DNA of 64,000 bases from Acidobacteriota bacterium (lineage in GTDB: Bacteria > Acidobacteriota > Vicinamibacteria > Vicinamibacterales > UBA8438). Location: positions 1 through 64,000 of the forward strand of contig VXRJ01000018.1 in the NCBI GenBank assembly GCA_009838525.1. The letters are read 5' to 3'. The notes below the pieces were generated by a model. That model was not told the origin of the DNA. It worked only from the letters and a program-made list of their open reading frames with translations, and searched no databases. Within the stretch, counting starts at the first letter, position 1. Each line of letters opens with the position of its first letter. Positions 1-9,096 of this stretch are shown one piece after another. A program made the translations under genes and the position numbers.

Positions 1-1
1 G

Positions 2-169
2 GAGGCTGACGCCGGCAGCATAGTCAACCCGTCCACGAAAGTGGATCAAGCCCACTTGGTGCTCTTCTTGGGTCGGATGCAGTTGTCGGCGTCGTGGCCT
101 GACGACGGTGCGGAGTTGTTACACTGTTTTGGGAGATTGAGGGGATGCGCGGATGCCTACGCTAGATGA
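2..169 (+). CDS. C-terminal end of an unidentified protein, cut by window edge
   Basis: This reading frame is open from the left edge and ends with TGA at 167-169, giving about 55 residues. Third positions are mostly G or C and the residue mix looks like protein (for example DQAHLVLFLGRMQLSASWP), so it is probably the tail of a real gene. Its last 17 nt overlap the start of the next gene, which hints at translational coupling with the HEPN-like gene. The family cannot be identified from this piece. Confidence 0.4.
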   Translation, partial: EADAGSIVNPSTKVDQAHLVLFLGRMQLSASWPDDGAELLHCFGRLRGCADAYAR

Positions 170-635
170 AGTCTACAGGAAGTTCGGCGAAGTATCCGAA
201 GGCGCGCAGCTTCTGGAGACAGAGCTCGGTAATTTGCTCCTGACCCACAAGTGCATCGAAGCGGGTCTCCTCGATAACCCGGACTCGAACAGAGCGACTG
301 ATATATACGATCGCCTCAATAGGCAAACTCTCGGCCAACTAGTGCGGAGCCTCGGACAGGCGGGGCTGCCGATTGGGAATATCGAGCAACTGCTCAGCGA
401 TGCCTTAGTGTCACGCAATCGATTGGTACACTCCTTTTACCTCAAACACAACTTCCGCCGCAATTCAGATGCTGGTCGTGAAGTAATGCTTCGCGACTTG
501 GAAGCAATACACGGGACTTTGCTGGATGCTTACAAGGCGGTCTTGCTCCATTCGGGCGTCGACTTGGACGAGCTTGCTGCAGAAGACCTCGGCGATGGCG
601 AATTGCCGACGGGCCATTTGCCGATTCGGACATAA
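153..635 (+). CDS. HEPN-like small protein, putative RNase or toxin-like
   Basis: 160-residue all-alpha-looking protein. About residues 87-95 read SRNRLVHSF, which fits the R-N-x3-H signature of HEPN domains, whose Arg and His form the RNase centre in active members. A GAGGGG ribosome-binding sequence lies 9 nt before the ATG. It follows an unidentified partial gene with a 17-nt overlap and begins a defence island that also holds an AbiJ-like HEPN protein and a type I RM system. HEPN proteins are commonly toxins or antiviral RNases; that role here is inferred. No neighbouring MNT nucleotidyltransferase is visible, so a HEPN/MNT pair is not supported within the window. Confidence 0.6.
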   Translation: MPTLDEVYRKFGEVSEGAQLLETELGNLLLTHKCIEAGLLDNPDSNRATDIYDRLNRQTLGQLVRSLGQAGLPIGNIEQLLSDALVSRNRLVHSFYLKHNFRRNSDAGREVMLRDLEAIHGTLLDAYKAVLLHSGVDLDELAAEDLGDGELPTGHLPIRT

Positions 636-1004
636 GCCGGCGAAATCGGATTGCACATGGACGTGGCCGATGCGCTACAACAGTCGACAATTCGAACGGG
701 CCGGACTCCACTCGCTCCGCTCCCTGCGTCCAGCCCGAAACGCGTGGTCGGCATCAACGGGAGAACATCCGCTGAGCCCGAGACGTCTCCCCCAAGAGTG
801 TGCAGTTTTCGATTGCCATTGACAACACCGCGAACAGCGCCGCGTGGTGTAGATCCGGTAATGATTTCTGGTCGACGGCCCGACCGGGCGATTGGTCGCG
901 ACCACGGCGACGGTGACATATACGCTCGCCAGCCATCACTGACACCCGACTTCCACGCCCGGCGCCAGCTACGCGGTGCGTGTGGGTGTTGCGCGGCAGA
1001 TTGC
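636..1004. other. Intergenic stretch without a convincing gene
   Basis: About 370 nt between the HEPN-like gene and the 3' end of the minus-strand Abi-like gene. The open frames here overlap on both strands, show no recognisable motif and have no good ribosome-binding site. It may be decayed DNA. No hairpin with a T tract and no repeat was seen. Confidence 0.5.
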
Positions 1005-1955
1005 CTACCTTCCCGCCGCATGCACCAGCAACACTATCGCAGCGGCCGTGGTCGTGATGGCGTATTGGGCAGTATGTCGCTCAACGTCCCGGACAGCCGT
1101 CCCGCCACCGTGGGAGCTGCTCAGCTTGTTTCGCATAGTTGCGATCAGCGCGAGAGGATCCTTAAAGAACTTGTCGAGAGTTGAATGAGAGATGATGGTA
1201 TCCAAGAGTAGCCAAGCCGTCGCTTTATTTTCGTCGAACGGCCATTGGTGACGCTGACAAAGAGCCTTCATCACGCTTTCGAACGCGCTGTTACATTTCG
1301 TGAGGCAGTCGCCGTAATGGCCTTTGCGGTATTCCTCTAACGCATCACGGAATTCGAGATTGGCCGCCTTGAAGTGCGGTGCCGCCAGGACCGACAGAGC
1401 TGGGGCGACCGCTTCGGAATGCGTCACCTCGTCCTCCACCCTGACAATCTTTGGCAACGCAACGGTATGGATGTACGTTCCGCCGCCAGGTGCCTCTTCG
1501 TGCTCCGTCACCACCGGCGTCAGCTGGTATGGCGCGTCCTCTACACGGAATATCTCATTGATCGCATCGACGAGTTCATTACGATCGAAAATGACGTGCC
1601 GGAGACACTCTGTCTTGAAAGTCAGCTCCAGAAAATCGAAGAAGTGGGCAGGGTCGCATTCGTAGACGAAGCGGTGGGCATCCTCCGCGGCTGAATGAGT
1701 CCGCGTCGTTGACAGCCTGGGCCGGCCGTAGAGGTGCTGGAGGAGCCTGGCTATGTCTTCCCAGAATTCTCTGGTGAAGCCGCCTTGCGAGGCATAGCGA
1801 TTCGGCCATTGACCCGACAGCAGGTCACGGTATAACAGCAACACTCGATTTCGCAGCGTGTCGGAGATTGCGTCTGGCTTGTATCCCTTCGCCTGAGGCG
1901 CTGAGCGCCTGGAGAATGCGTCAAAGATGGAAACGAGCTTGTCCTTGAGTGCCAT
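1005..1955 (-). CDS. AbiJ/STM4504-like abortive infection protein with HEPN C-terminus
   Basis: 316 residues from the ATG at 1955. The N-terminal half (around GYKPDAISDTLRNRVLLLYR) resembles the AbiJ N-terminal domain 4 of STM4504/CBY_0614-like proteins. The C-terminal 100 residues match the abortive-infection C-terminal domain, with MRNKLSSSHG as its R-N-x-HEPN-type motif and a hydrophobic final helix. Members of these families are linked with phage exclusion, and RNase activity is likely but inferred. The frame stays open to an ATG at 2108, adding 51 residues (ending QQLLGSG). The inner start is preferred because known relatives begin close to it and a GGAAG lies just upstream. It faces away from the HEPN-like gene. 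Confidence 0.7.
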   Translation of the reverse strand: MALKDKLVSIFDAFSRRSAPQAKGYKPDAISDTLRNRVLLLYRDLLSGQWPNRYASQGGFTREFWEDIARLLQHLYGRPRLSTTRTHSAAEDAHRFVYECDPAHFFDFLELTFKTECLRHVIFDRNELVDAINEIFRVEDAPYQLTPVVTEHEEAPGGGTYIHTVALPKIVRVEDEVTHSEAVAPALSVLAAPHFKAANLEFRDALEEYRKGHYGDCLTKCNSAFESVMKALCQRHQWPFDENKATAWLLLDTIISHSTLDKFFKDPLALIATMRNKLSSSHGGGTAVRDVERHTAQYAITTTAAAIVLLVHAAGR

Positions 1956-2520
1956 AAGGCCACTTCCGAGCAGTTGTTGATCTGTAGCGTCCAGCAGTCC
2001 GAGTTGCCCGTCATTTCGATCGTATCCTGGCGCGCTGGTTGTCAGCCCGGCGGTCTCAAGCCATTCGAGCAGTTCAAGAAACGCGAGTTGGCGGCTGGCG
2101 GGTGGCATACAACAACGGCTCCAGAAAAACTGTTGAATTCAGTTCATCGCCCATGGTGGCACGGCAGCCTTGGCTCTTCCGCCAGTTCGCCGATTGCATA
2201 TGCGCGGCGTTGCCAACGTGCTCGAGCGACTGCTCGTGCATGTCTGCGGGGGCGAATCTGGATGTGCTCATGCGGGAACTGGCCGGTGTCGGGACGCCGC
2301 GCAGCCTCCAGGGCCGCGCCGCGGCACTTCTGGACGGCCTGATCCGGGCTCTCAGCCGCCATTGGCACCTCGTAGCGCCTTCCCGAGCGGCAGAGCCGCT
2401 TGATCCGCACCCTGCATCGTGGATTGTGCCCGCCACGCAGCGTCATCGACTTGGTCCGCTCACGTTACAGAGTGGCTGTTCTGCCAGAGCCTGCGAGCGC
2501 GGTGTGTTTCCTGGCAGGGG
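1956..2520. other. Gap between Abi-like gene and hsdR; no clear gene
   Basis: About 565 nt. Positions 1956-2108 could encode an N-terminal extension of the Abi-like gene. The rest (2109-2520) carries only short overlapping frames. One on the minus strand (2144-2446) is Arg- and Cys-rich with HNPRCRVRIKRLCRSGRRYE near its start, which looks somewhat protein-like but matches no family I know. It may be a decayed gene left between defence modules. Confidence 0.4.
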
Positions 2521-5500
2521 CTATTGCGAGTTGAATCGGGTGGCGACGTACTTGTTGGCGTCCTCTTCGCCGAGTCGCACGGAGCCAGGACCCGTCCGAA
2601 CGTAGAGGTCGCCGCCATCGGTCTTCTCAACACCCTTCCAGCGCAGGTACACGGGCTCGGGGCTGCGCTGGCAGCTCACGAGGCAGACGGTCTTGCCGTC
2701 GACGATCTGCGTCTTGGGATCGATGCAGGTGCCGGCGCGGTCGCCGAGGCCGTTGCGCACGGCCTGGGTCAGGTGGCGCATGAACTTGTCGTCGCCCTCC
2801 AGGCGGTCGTGCTCGATGCCGAGCACTTTGCGGTCGTCGTCCACGCCTATGAGGAGGTCGCCGCCCTCGGTGTTGAGGAACGCGGCGATGGTCTTGAGCG
2901 CCGCGTGGGTCACATGCCGGTCGTCCTTGCGATCCTCCTGCAGGTTCCAGCGCAGGCTCGACTTGAACTCGAGTGTCTTCGATTCCTGCAGCTTGAGCAG
3001 TTCCTCGGCGCGCCTGTGCCGCCGGATGTAGTCGTCGAAAAGGAAGTTCTTGAGCGCTTGGCCGAAGTCCGGGTCGTCGGTGATGCGCTTGTAGAGGTCG
3101 AAGTTGGTTTCGACGATCTCCTGGATCTTGTCCTCGACCTTGGGATCGAAGGTCAGCCGCACGTTCTCGCGGGTGTTCACGCGGGCGCTGGCATCCAGGC
3201 CGGCGTCCTCGTCGAGAGCCGAGCGGATCTGCTCCAGGGCGACGCGGTGCTCGGGACCCAGGTTCAGGCCGAAGCGTTCGTTCAGCGCCTCGATGATCCG
3301 TGAGAGCGACTCGATCTCCTCCGCGACCCCGCCTCCAGACGGCTTGCTTCCGGCGGGGTCAAGGGCCTGCCCTTGCCGTTCCAACTTGATCCGGCCGCGA
3401 CTCGTTTGCTGGATGCGGAACGACTCCATGTCGATGTTCTGCTGGACCTCGCGAGGCAGCTCGTCGGGGTCGGGCGGGAGCAGGCGCCGGAGGTACCGGG
3501 CGAAGACGTTGAGCTTCTCCAGGTCCGGGTCGGCGAAGGTCAACACTTGGGAGAGGAACGAGTACAGGCGTACGTAGTCGGTGAGCTGGCCGCGGAAGTC
3601 GCCACGCTCGTCGGGACCGAGCTCGACGAAGCGCTGGCGAGCGGGTTCCAGTGCCGCGTAGAGCCGGTCCTGGTTCGACTTTGGGTCGAAATAGACCCGC
3701 GCGAAAGACTCGACATCGTATGCGGTGAAGACGCCGAAATCGAGCAGCCGGCCCTGGACTTCGTAGAGTAGGTTGGGGTCGGTTTCTTCGGAGAGCAGCG
3801 TGGTCTCGTAGTACGGCTCGAAGGCCTTCTTGATCTCGTCCGCCTCGTTCGCGAAGTCGAGCACCATCGTGCCCTGCTTGCCGGGGTGGGTGCGGTTCAG
3901 ACGGGACAGCGTCTGCACCGCGTTCACGCCGCCGAGCTTCTTGTCCACGTACATGGTGTGGAGCAGCGGCTGGTCGAAGCCGGTCTGGAACTTGCTGGCT
4001 ACCACCAGGAAGCGGTACTCGGGCTTGTCGAACTCGGCCGCCGTTTGCCGGTCGCTGATGACGCGATCCTCTCCGGCCGAGTTCATGCCCGACTCCGTGT
4101 AGGACTCGCCGCCGTCCTTCACGGTGCCGGAGAACGCGACGAGCGCCCTCCACGGATGGCCCTGCCCGGCGAGGTAACTGTCCAAGGCGATCTTGGTGCG
4201 GACCGCGTGAAGCCGCGAGCGCGTGACGATCATCGCCTTGGCCCGGCCGTCGATCTCTGCGGCAACCTGGGCGGCGAAGTGCTCGACGCAGATGGCGATC
4301 TTCTCGCCGATGGCGTGCGGGTGCAGCTCGACGAACGACTTGAGCAGGTACTCCGCCTTGCGCTTGTCGTAGCGGGGGTCGTTCTCGATCTTCTTCAGCA
4401 GCCGCCAGTAGGCCCGATAGGTCGAATAGCTCCGGAGCACGTCGAGGATGAATCCTTCCTCGATGGCCTGGCGCATGCTGTAGCGATGGAACGGCTCGAA
4501 CTTCCCGTCGGGCCGCTTGCTGCCGAACAGCTCCAGGGTCTTGGGCTTCGGGGTGGCCGTGAAGGCGAACGTCGACAGGTTCGGCAGCCGCCCACGTTTA
4601 CGGATCTCCTCGAGGACTCGATCCTCGATCTCCTCCTCCGGGGTCTCGGCGCCCGCTTCTTCCCGTTCGGCGTCCTCCAGGCTTCCTGACGCGAGCACCG
4701 CCTTGAGGCTCTTCGTGCTTTCGCCGGACTGCGACGAATGCGCCTCGTCCACGATCACGGCGAAGCGCTTGCCGGGAAGCTCGCCGATCTGCTCCGCGAT
4801 GACGGGGAACTTCTGGAGCGTGGTGACGATGATCGTCCGTCCTGCTTCGAGCGCCTCGCGGAGCTGGCGCGACGTCTCGTCGATGTTCTCCACCACACCG
4901 AGGGTCTGCTCGAACTGCCGGATGGTGCGCTGTAGCTGGCGGTCAAGCACGCGCCGGTCGGTCACCACGACCACCGAGTCGAAGACGCGGCGGTCGTCGG
5001 CATCGTGCAGGACCGAGAGTCGGTGGGCGAGCCAGGCGATGGTGAAGCTCTTGCCGCTGCCGGCCGAGTGCTGAATCAGGTAGCGCTGGCCCGCACCGTG
5101 GTTGCGTGCGTGGCCCACGAGCCGGCGCACGCAGTCGAGCTGCTGGTAGCGGGGGAAGATCAGGAAGCGCTTGCCGGTCCTTCGTCCACGGTCGTCCTCC
5201 ACCTCGACCTCGTGGATGAACTGGCGGACGAGGTCGAGCACGCTGTCGCGAGCCCAGACGCGTTCCCACAGGTAGTCGGTCGGGAGGCCTTTGCGGGTGG
5301 GCGGGACCGGTGGGTTGCCCGCCCCGCCGAAGCGGCCCTGGTTGAACGGCAGGAAGCGCGTCTTCGGACCGGCGAGCGCCGTCGTCACGAACACTTGCTC
5401 TGGGTCCACCGCGAAGTGGGCGAGACAGCGCCCATAGGCGAACAGTGGCTCGCGTGGATCGCGGTCTTCGCAGTACTGCTGGATGGCGTCCTGGACGTCC

Positions 5501-6057
5501 TGCCCGTTGAACCGGTTCTTGAGCTCGGCCGTGAAGATGGGGATGCCATTCAGGAAGAGCGCGAGATCGAGGCTCTGCTCGCCCTGTTCGCTGTAGCGGA
5601 GCTGGCGCGCGACGGCGAAGAGGTTGGCCGCGTGCAGGCGCTGCAGTTCTTCGTTGAGACCGCTCGCGGGGCGGAAGTAAGCCAAGTCGAACTTGCAGCC
5701 GGAGTCCTTGACGCCGTTGCGAAGCACGTCGAGGGCGCCGCGCCGGGCGATCTCGCGCGAGAGCCGGCCGAGGAAGCGCGGCTTGATGTCGGCGCCGTGG
5801 TGCTGCCGTAGCCGCTCCCATTCCTTTGGCTGTGTGGCCAGGAGGAAGTCGACGACGTCCGTTGGGAGCAGGCAAAGCCCCCGGTCGTAATCCTCCGGAC
5901 GCCGCTTGCGGTAGCCACCCGGCAACGGATCGTCGCCGTAGGTCGGCGATGATTCCCGTGCCCGTGTTGAGCTGCTGCGACGGGCGCTGGGGCCGTGGCG
6001 CAGCAGGGTCGCCTCGATCGTGTCCTCAAAGGCTCGCTCGGACACATCGGGGGTCAC
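2521..6057 (-). CDS. hsdR: Type I restriction enzyme R subunit with C-terminal AlbA_2 domain
   Basis: 1178-residue motor and nuclease subunit of a type I RM complex. It cuts DNA after ATP-driven translocation when HsdS sites are unmethylated. In order: an HSDR_N-type nuclease domain with LDLALFLNG followed by AELK (the D...ExK core, about 165-200); a superfamily 2 helicase with Walker A HSAGSGKS, DEAH box VDEAHSSQSG and FTATPK; then a helical region. About residues 1019-1178 form an AlbA_2/Schlafen-type DNA-binding domain: ESKTLEFK, AFLNTEGGDLLIGVDDD and GGDLYVRTGPGSVRL are its hallmarks. That domain is not part of the usual HsdR layout. The start is GTG, overlapping the hsdS stop as GTGA, so translation is coupled. 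It is the last gene of the operon. Confidence 0.93.
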   Translation of the reverse strand: MTPDVSERAFEDTIEATLLRHGPSARRSSSTRARESSPTYGDDPLPGGYRKRRPEDYDRGLCLLPTDVVDFLLATQPKEWERLRQHHGADIKPRFLGRLSREIARRGALDVLRNGVKDSGCKFDLAYFRPASGLNEELQRLHAANLFAVARQLRYSEQGEQSLDLALFLNGIPIFTAELKNRFNGQDVQDAIQQYCEDRDPREPLFAYGRCLAHFAVDPEQVFVTTALAGPKTRFLPFNQGRFGGAGNPPVPPTRKGLPTDYLWERVWARDSVLDLVRQFIHEVEVEDDRGRRTGKRFLIFPRYQQLDCVRRLVGHARNHGAGQRYLIQHSAGSGKSFTIAWLAHRLSVLHDADDRRVFDSVVVVTDRRVLDRQLQRTIRQFEQTLGVVENIDETSRQLREALEAGRTIIVTTLQKFPVIAEQIGELPGKRFAVIVDEAHSSQSGESTKSLKAVLASGSLEDAEREEAGAETPEEEIEDRVLEEIRKRGRLPNLSTFAFTATPKPKTLELFGSKRPDGKFEPFHRYSMRQAIEEGFILDVLRSYSTYRAYWRLLKKIENDPRYDKRKAEYLLKSFVELHPHAIGEKIAICVEHFAAQVAAEIDGRAKAMIVTRSRLHAVRTKIALDSYLAGQGHPWRALVAFSGTVKDGGESYTESGMNSAGEDRVISDRQTAAEFDKPEYRFLVVASKFQTGFDQPLLHTMYVDKKLGGVNAVQTLSRLNRTHPGKQGTMVLDFANEADEIKKAFEPYYETTLLSEETDPNLLYEVQGRLLDFGVFTAYDVESFARVYFDPKSNQDRLYAALEPARQRFVELGPDERGDFRGQLTDYVRLYSFLSQVLTFADPDLEKLNVFARYLRRLLPPDPDELPREVQQNIDMESFRIQQTSRGRIKLERQGQALDPAGSKPSGGGVAEEIESLSRIIEALNERFGLNLGPEHRVALEQIRSALDEDAGLDASARVNTRENVRLTFDPKVEDKIQEIVETNFDLYKRITDDPDFGQALKNFLFDDYIRRHRRAEELLKLQESKTLEFKSSLRWNLQEDRKDDRHVTHAALKTIAAFLNTEGGDLLIGVDDDRKVLGIEHDRLEGDDKFMRHLTQAVRNGLGDRAGTCIDPKTQIVDGKTVCLVSCQRSPEPVYLRWKGVEKTDGGDLYVRTGPGSVRLGEEDANKYVATRFNSQ

Positions 6058-7451
6058 AGCGCGCCTCCCTGAGTCGTTGCTTGGTCGGGGGCGTCTCGGA
6101 CGTCGATCTTACCGGTCACCGCAGCGGAGATCAGGGTGGTGCGGAACTCCTTGAGGTGGTCGACGGCTTCGCGGATCTTGGTGACGAGAGCGTCGAGCTT
6201 CGTGGTCCTGAGGTCGAGGAAAGCGGCAATCTCCCGCTGCTCGGATGCAGGAGCCAATGGGACCACGAACTCTACAGCGTGAGCGACGTTGAACTGTTCC
6301 TGGGCAGCACCGTACTGAACGAGTTCAACCTGATGCCGGACGATCCTACTGTTCATCGCATAGCAGAGCCACTGTGAATCGAAGGTGCTCGCGTGGCGGA
6401 CGATCAGAACGGAAGCGCAGTTGGCCCCTTCGAGCTCAGGCGAGATGACAGCAGTGACACCGGGTGCGCCCACGCGCACGCACACTAGGTCGCCGGCGCT
6501 CAGACGAGACTTGCTGAGCGACTTACTATCCTCGTCGCTCATGCGTCTTGCAGTAGCGGCAACTGCGCGCCCTTCGCGAATGTCGCTACCGTACAAGAAC
6601 GGAACCCCTTCCGTCTGGACGTACGTGGACGGATTGACTACCACTCCAACGGTGATTTCGGGAGAAATCCGCTTGAGTGGTCCGAGCTGCCACTGGGCGG
6701 GGATCTTGTCCAGCCACTGCACACCGGAGTCCTTCATGGGGACGTTCGGGTCGAGGCCCCGGGTGACAGCGCGGGTGACTAGAGCCGTGCGTTTTTCCTG
6801 AAGCAGTTCGATCAGTCGCTCCTTTTTCGCCAAGAGCGCATCGATCTTCGCCGTCTCACCGTCGAGGAAGTCGGCGATGACGCGTTGTTCGTACAGCGGT
6901 GGTACGGCGAGCTCAGTTGATTGCAGGTCTTCGCTCCCGAGTTCCTTGAACGTGCTACCTCGACCTGCCGCCTCGAGCACAGGTCTTGCCGCATGGAGTT
7001 GGAAGTAGAAGTACCTCTCGTCACCTAGGCGTCGAAATACGAGCGATCGGCAACCTTGATTCGTGCAGACCGCAGTGCCGGCAATCCCAAGATGACCGAT
7101 CGGGGCGCGAGTAGATAGAACAAGGCTTCCGGCACGCACCATCTGTGTGCCGCAACTCTCGTATCCCTTGCGTGTGAGGTGCCGTGAGGGCTCGTTGATC
7201 ACGCGGTCGTTCATCTTGCCGAGGTCGTCCGGAGTGACCCAGGGGATGTCACCATCCCAGTTCTCAGCCGCACCGCTCTTGGGGGTAGACCCGTTCACAA
7301 CGCGAAACTGGCGTTTCACCGCCTTGGACTCCCAGTGCTCCGGGATCTCGCCCAGCCACTCGACACCGGACTCCGTGTATTTGGGGTACGGCCGGAAGCC
7401 ACGATGTCGCACCTCCGGAACCGAATCGGTCGCGTCAGTCACCGCCCTCAC
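6054..7451 (-). CDS. hsdS: Type I RM specificity subunit
   Basis: 465 residues, normal for HsdS, which recognises the bipartite DNA target for both HsdM and HsdR. Two target-recognition domains are seen, each opened by the family phrase: GVEWLGEIPEHWE near residue 28 and GVQWLDKIPAQWQ near residue 250. Each is followed by a helical spacer (for example DFLDGETAKIDALLAKKERLIELL). The GTG start overlaps the end of abiEii by 17 nt; a second GTG three codons later is also possible. Either way hsdS translation depends on the toxin gene in front of it. The stop overlaps the GTG of hsdR by 4 nt. Confidence 0.92.
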   Translation of the reverse strand: MRAVTDATDSVPEVRHRGFRPYPKYTESGVEWLGEIPEHWESKAVKRQFRVVNGSTPKSGAAENWDGDIPWVTPDDLGKMNDRVINEPSRHLTRKGYESCGTQMVRAGSLVLSTRAPIGHLGIAGTAVCTNQGCRSLVFRRLGDERYFYFQLHAARPVLEAAGRGSTFKELGSEDLQSTELAVPPLYEQRVIADFLDGETAKIDALLAKKERLIELLQEKRTALVTRAVTRGLDPNVPMKDSGVQWLDKIPAQWQLGPLKRISPEITVGVVVNPSTYVQTEGVPFLYGSDIREGRAVAATARRMSDEDSKSLSKSRLSAGDLVCVRVGAPGVTAVISPELEGANCASVLIVRHASTFDSQWLCYAMNSRIVRHQVELVQYGAAQEQFNVAHAVEFVVPLAPASEQREIAAFLDLRTTKLDALVTKIREAVDHLKEFRTTLISAAVTGKIDVRDAPDQATTQGGAL

Positions 7452-8406
7452 CTACGGCTCGAACCTGTTCTGTCGGCAGCCACGGCCCGCCAGCGGGCCA
7501 CGCGTGCGTGAACGGACGCTTCTCGATCAGGCTGTCGCAGACCGGGCCGAGGAAGCGCCGCAGATCGTCGCCTGCATCCTCAAGGCGGTCTGGCCCATCG
7601 ATGTCGCTCGCGATCTGCCGTCTCAGTTCGCGCCAGCGTTGCCCGCGGGCGGGTGACTCGTGCTCGTCGTAGTAGGCGGGGAGCAGAGCCGTCGGCCGGC
7701 CGCCCGCGAGCGACGTCCCGCGGTGACGGAACGCCTCTTCGATGGCGGTGCGCAAGGTGTCGCCGTCGAACGCGAAGCGGCGTGCGAGGCAGGCCACGTC
7801 CCAGAGATCCTTCACGCGCGAGTTCGCGTCGCCCAGGCTAGCCATCGCGTGGAACTTTTCGGCGACCATCGTCTCGCGCGGGTATGTCCAGAGGCGGGGG
7901 GCAGGCAGATCGAGGAGCGTGGGGTAGTCATCCTCCCTACGCCCGAGTGTGAGGACGTCGCCGAAGCCGATGTCGATCGGAACCGTGAGTCGGACCCGGC
8001 CGAGGCTGCCCCGGATGTGGACCCGAAGGCCGCCGTTCGGCTGATCGATACGGATGCTTGTGATCGCGATCGTCGCAGGGTCGAAGACGACGCCGTCCTG
8101 TAGGCAGGAAACGCCGCAGATATCGCGCAGGCCGGCGCGAATGGCGGCCTCGTCGCGGTCGCCGCAGGCCAGGAAGTCGATGTCGCGGGTCGGCCGCAGC
8201 TCGTGTCCGGTCCACATGCGGAGGAGCGCCGCGCCCTTCAGGGTGTATCGGTCCACCTCGTCCGAGGCGGAGAGGCGGTAGAGGAAGCGCTCGACGGCGA
8301 AGCGCTGGAGCACGGCTTCGAAGCGGAGTTGCTGCTCGCGGGCGAGGTTCAGCAGGTGCTGGCGAACGGACGCGGGTACGTCCCGGATGGCCTTCTTGGG
8401 AGTCAT
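7435..8406 (-). CDS. abiEii: AbiEii/AbiGii-type nucleotidyltransferase toxin
   Basis: 323 residues from the ATG at 8406, which overlaps the abiEi stop as ATGA. Family hallmarks are KGAALLRMW (57-65), RPTRDIDF with the metal-binding Asp75 and Asp77, and a downstream EKFHAM lysine motif followed by KDLWD. AbiEii toxins are DNA-polymerase-beta-fold nucleotidyltransferases that stop growth when not checked by AbiEi, and some give abortive infection against phage. The gene lies between abiEi and hsdS with overlaps on both sides, so it is co-translated within the RM operon. All expected catalytic residues are present. The frame extends upstream to 8454, but that would bury the start inside abiEi. 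Confidence 0.92.
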   Translation of the reverse strand: MTPKKAIRDVPASVRQHLLNLAREQQLRFEAVLQRFAVERFLYRLSASDEVDRYTLKGAALLRMWTGHELRPTRDIDFLACGDRDEAAIRAGLRDICGVSCLQDGVVFDPATIAITSIRIDQPNGGLRVHIRGSLGRVRLTVPIDIGFGDVLTLGRREDDYPTLLDLPAPRLWTYPRETMVAEKFHAMASLGDANSRVKDLWDVACLARRFAFDGDTLRTAIEEAFRHRGTSLAGGRPTALLPAYYDEHESPARGQRWRELRRQIASDIDGPDRLEDAGDDLRRFLGPVCDSLIEKRPFTHAWPAGGPWLPTEQVRAVGEGGD

Positions 8407-9059
8407 GCCACCAGCGCTTCGAGCGCCGGGCCGACGAGCGACTTCGCGCGGCACACTTCGGCCGCCCGCCAGATCTGGTCGACGCTCGCCTTGCGGTCGA
8501 ACAGGGCGTCGCGCAGCGCCTCGATCGCGACGTCCTTGCCGACCAGCCGACGGAAGCGGAAGCAGTCCACGACGGTGCGGGCCGGGCTGGTGATGCGGAC
8601 GGGCACCCCCTCAAAGGTCGTGTTCACGACGCCGTAGTGCAGCGCGGCGCCGGAGAAGCGCACCACCCGGACCGGAAGTCCGGGCAGGCGGGGCACGCGG
8701 GCCTTGTGGGGGATGGCGATCCACTCCTGCCACGCAATCTGCGTGGTGAGCTCGTGGACGCTCAGAGCGGAGAGCAGGCAGACGATGGCGTCCGGGACCC
8801 GGGCGCAGACAGCGGCCAGGGTGTAGTGTTCGGTCACCTCGGCATCCGCGACGCGGTAGAGGCCGCGCGCTACGCGCTCGACGGATCCATCGTCTACCAG
8901 TCGCCGCAGCGTACGGGAGTCGACGCCCATTGCGGCCGCATCGCGCTGGCGGAAGAACGTCTTCCTGCCGAGGTTCTCCAGGCCGACGGCGCCAGGCCCG
9001 GAATCATGTCTTGAAATGTCGGCAGATACAGACAGTTGCCTGCTGTTCGGATCGGTCAC
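8403..9059 (-). CDS. abiEi: AbiEi-type antitoxin and transcriptional repressor
   Basis: 218 residues from the GTG at 9059. The N-terminal winged helix (RKTFFRQRDAAAMGVDSRTL ... VARGLYRV) and the C-terminal core (SPARTVVDCFRFRRLVG) are typical of AbiEi, which neutralises AbiEii and, in studied cases, represses its own promoter through inverted repeats. An in-frame ATG at 9125 exists, but it lies inside an operator repeat and upstream of the best promoter. That promoter predicts a transcript starting exactly at the GTG of 9059, so the mRNA is likely leaderless. If the ATG at 9125 were used the protein would gain 22 residues. It is coupled to abiEii by an ATGA overlap. Confidence 0.88.
   Translation of the reverse strand: MTDPNSRQLSVSADISRHDSGPGAVGLENLGRKTFFRQRDAAAMGVDSRTLRRLVDDGSVERVARGLYRVADAEVTEHYTLAAVCARVPDAIVCLLSALSVHELTTQIAWQEWIAIPHKARVPRLPGLPVRVVRFSGAALHYGVVNTTFEGVPVRITSPARTVVDCFRFRRLVGKDVAIEALRDALFDRKASVDQIWRAAEVCRAKSLVGPALEALVA
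9017..9044. promoter_or_regulatory. Second AbiEi operator candidate, downstream of the promoter
   Basis: TGTCGGCA recurs at 9017-9024, and a weak partner arm TGCCTGCT (5 of 8 matches to TGCCGACA) falls at the same 12-nt spacing (9037-9044). It lies inside the first codons of abiEi, so a bound repressor would block elongation or clasp the promoter from both sides. Confidence 0.5.
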
Positions 9060-9065
9060 CTTGCA

Positions 9066-9094
9066 ATCATAGCTCGGGCGTCCGGATGAATCAA
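9066..9094 (-). promoter_or_regulatory. Sigma-70-type promoter of abiE, predicted leaderless
   Basis: On the minus strand TTGATT (9094-9089) is followed after exactly 17 nt by TATGAT (9071-9066). Seven nt past the -10 box is 9059, the G of the abiEi GTG codon. The promoter sits between operator-like TGTCGGCA repeats. It would give abiEi, abiEii, hsdS and hsdR expression independent of hsdM. Confidence 0.7.
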
Positions 9095-9096
9095 AT

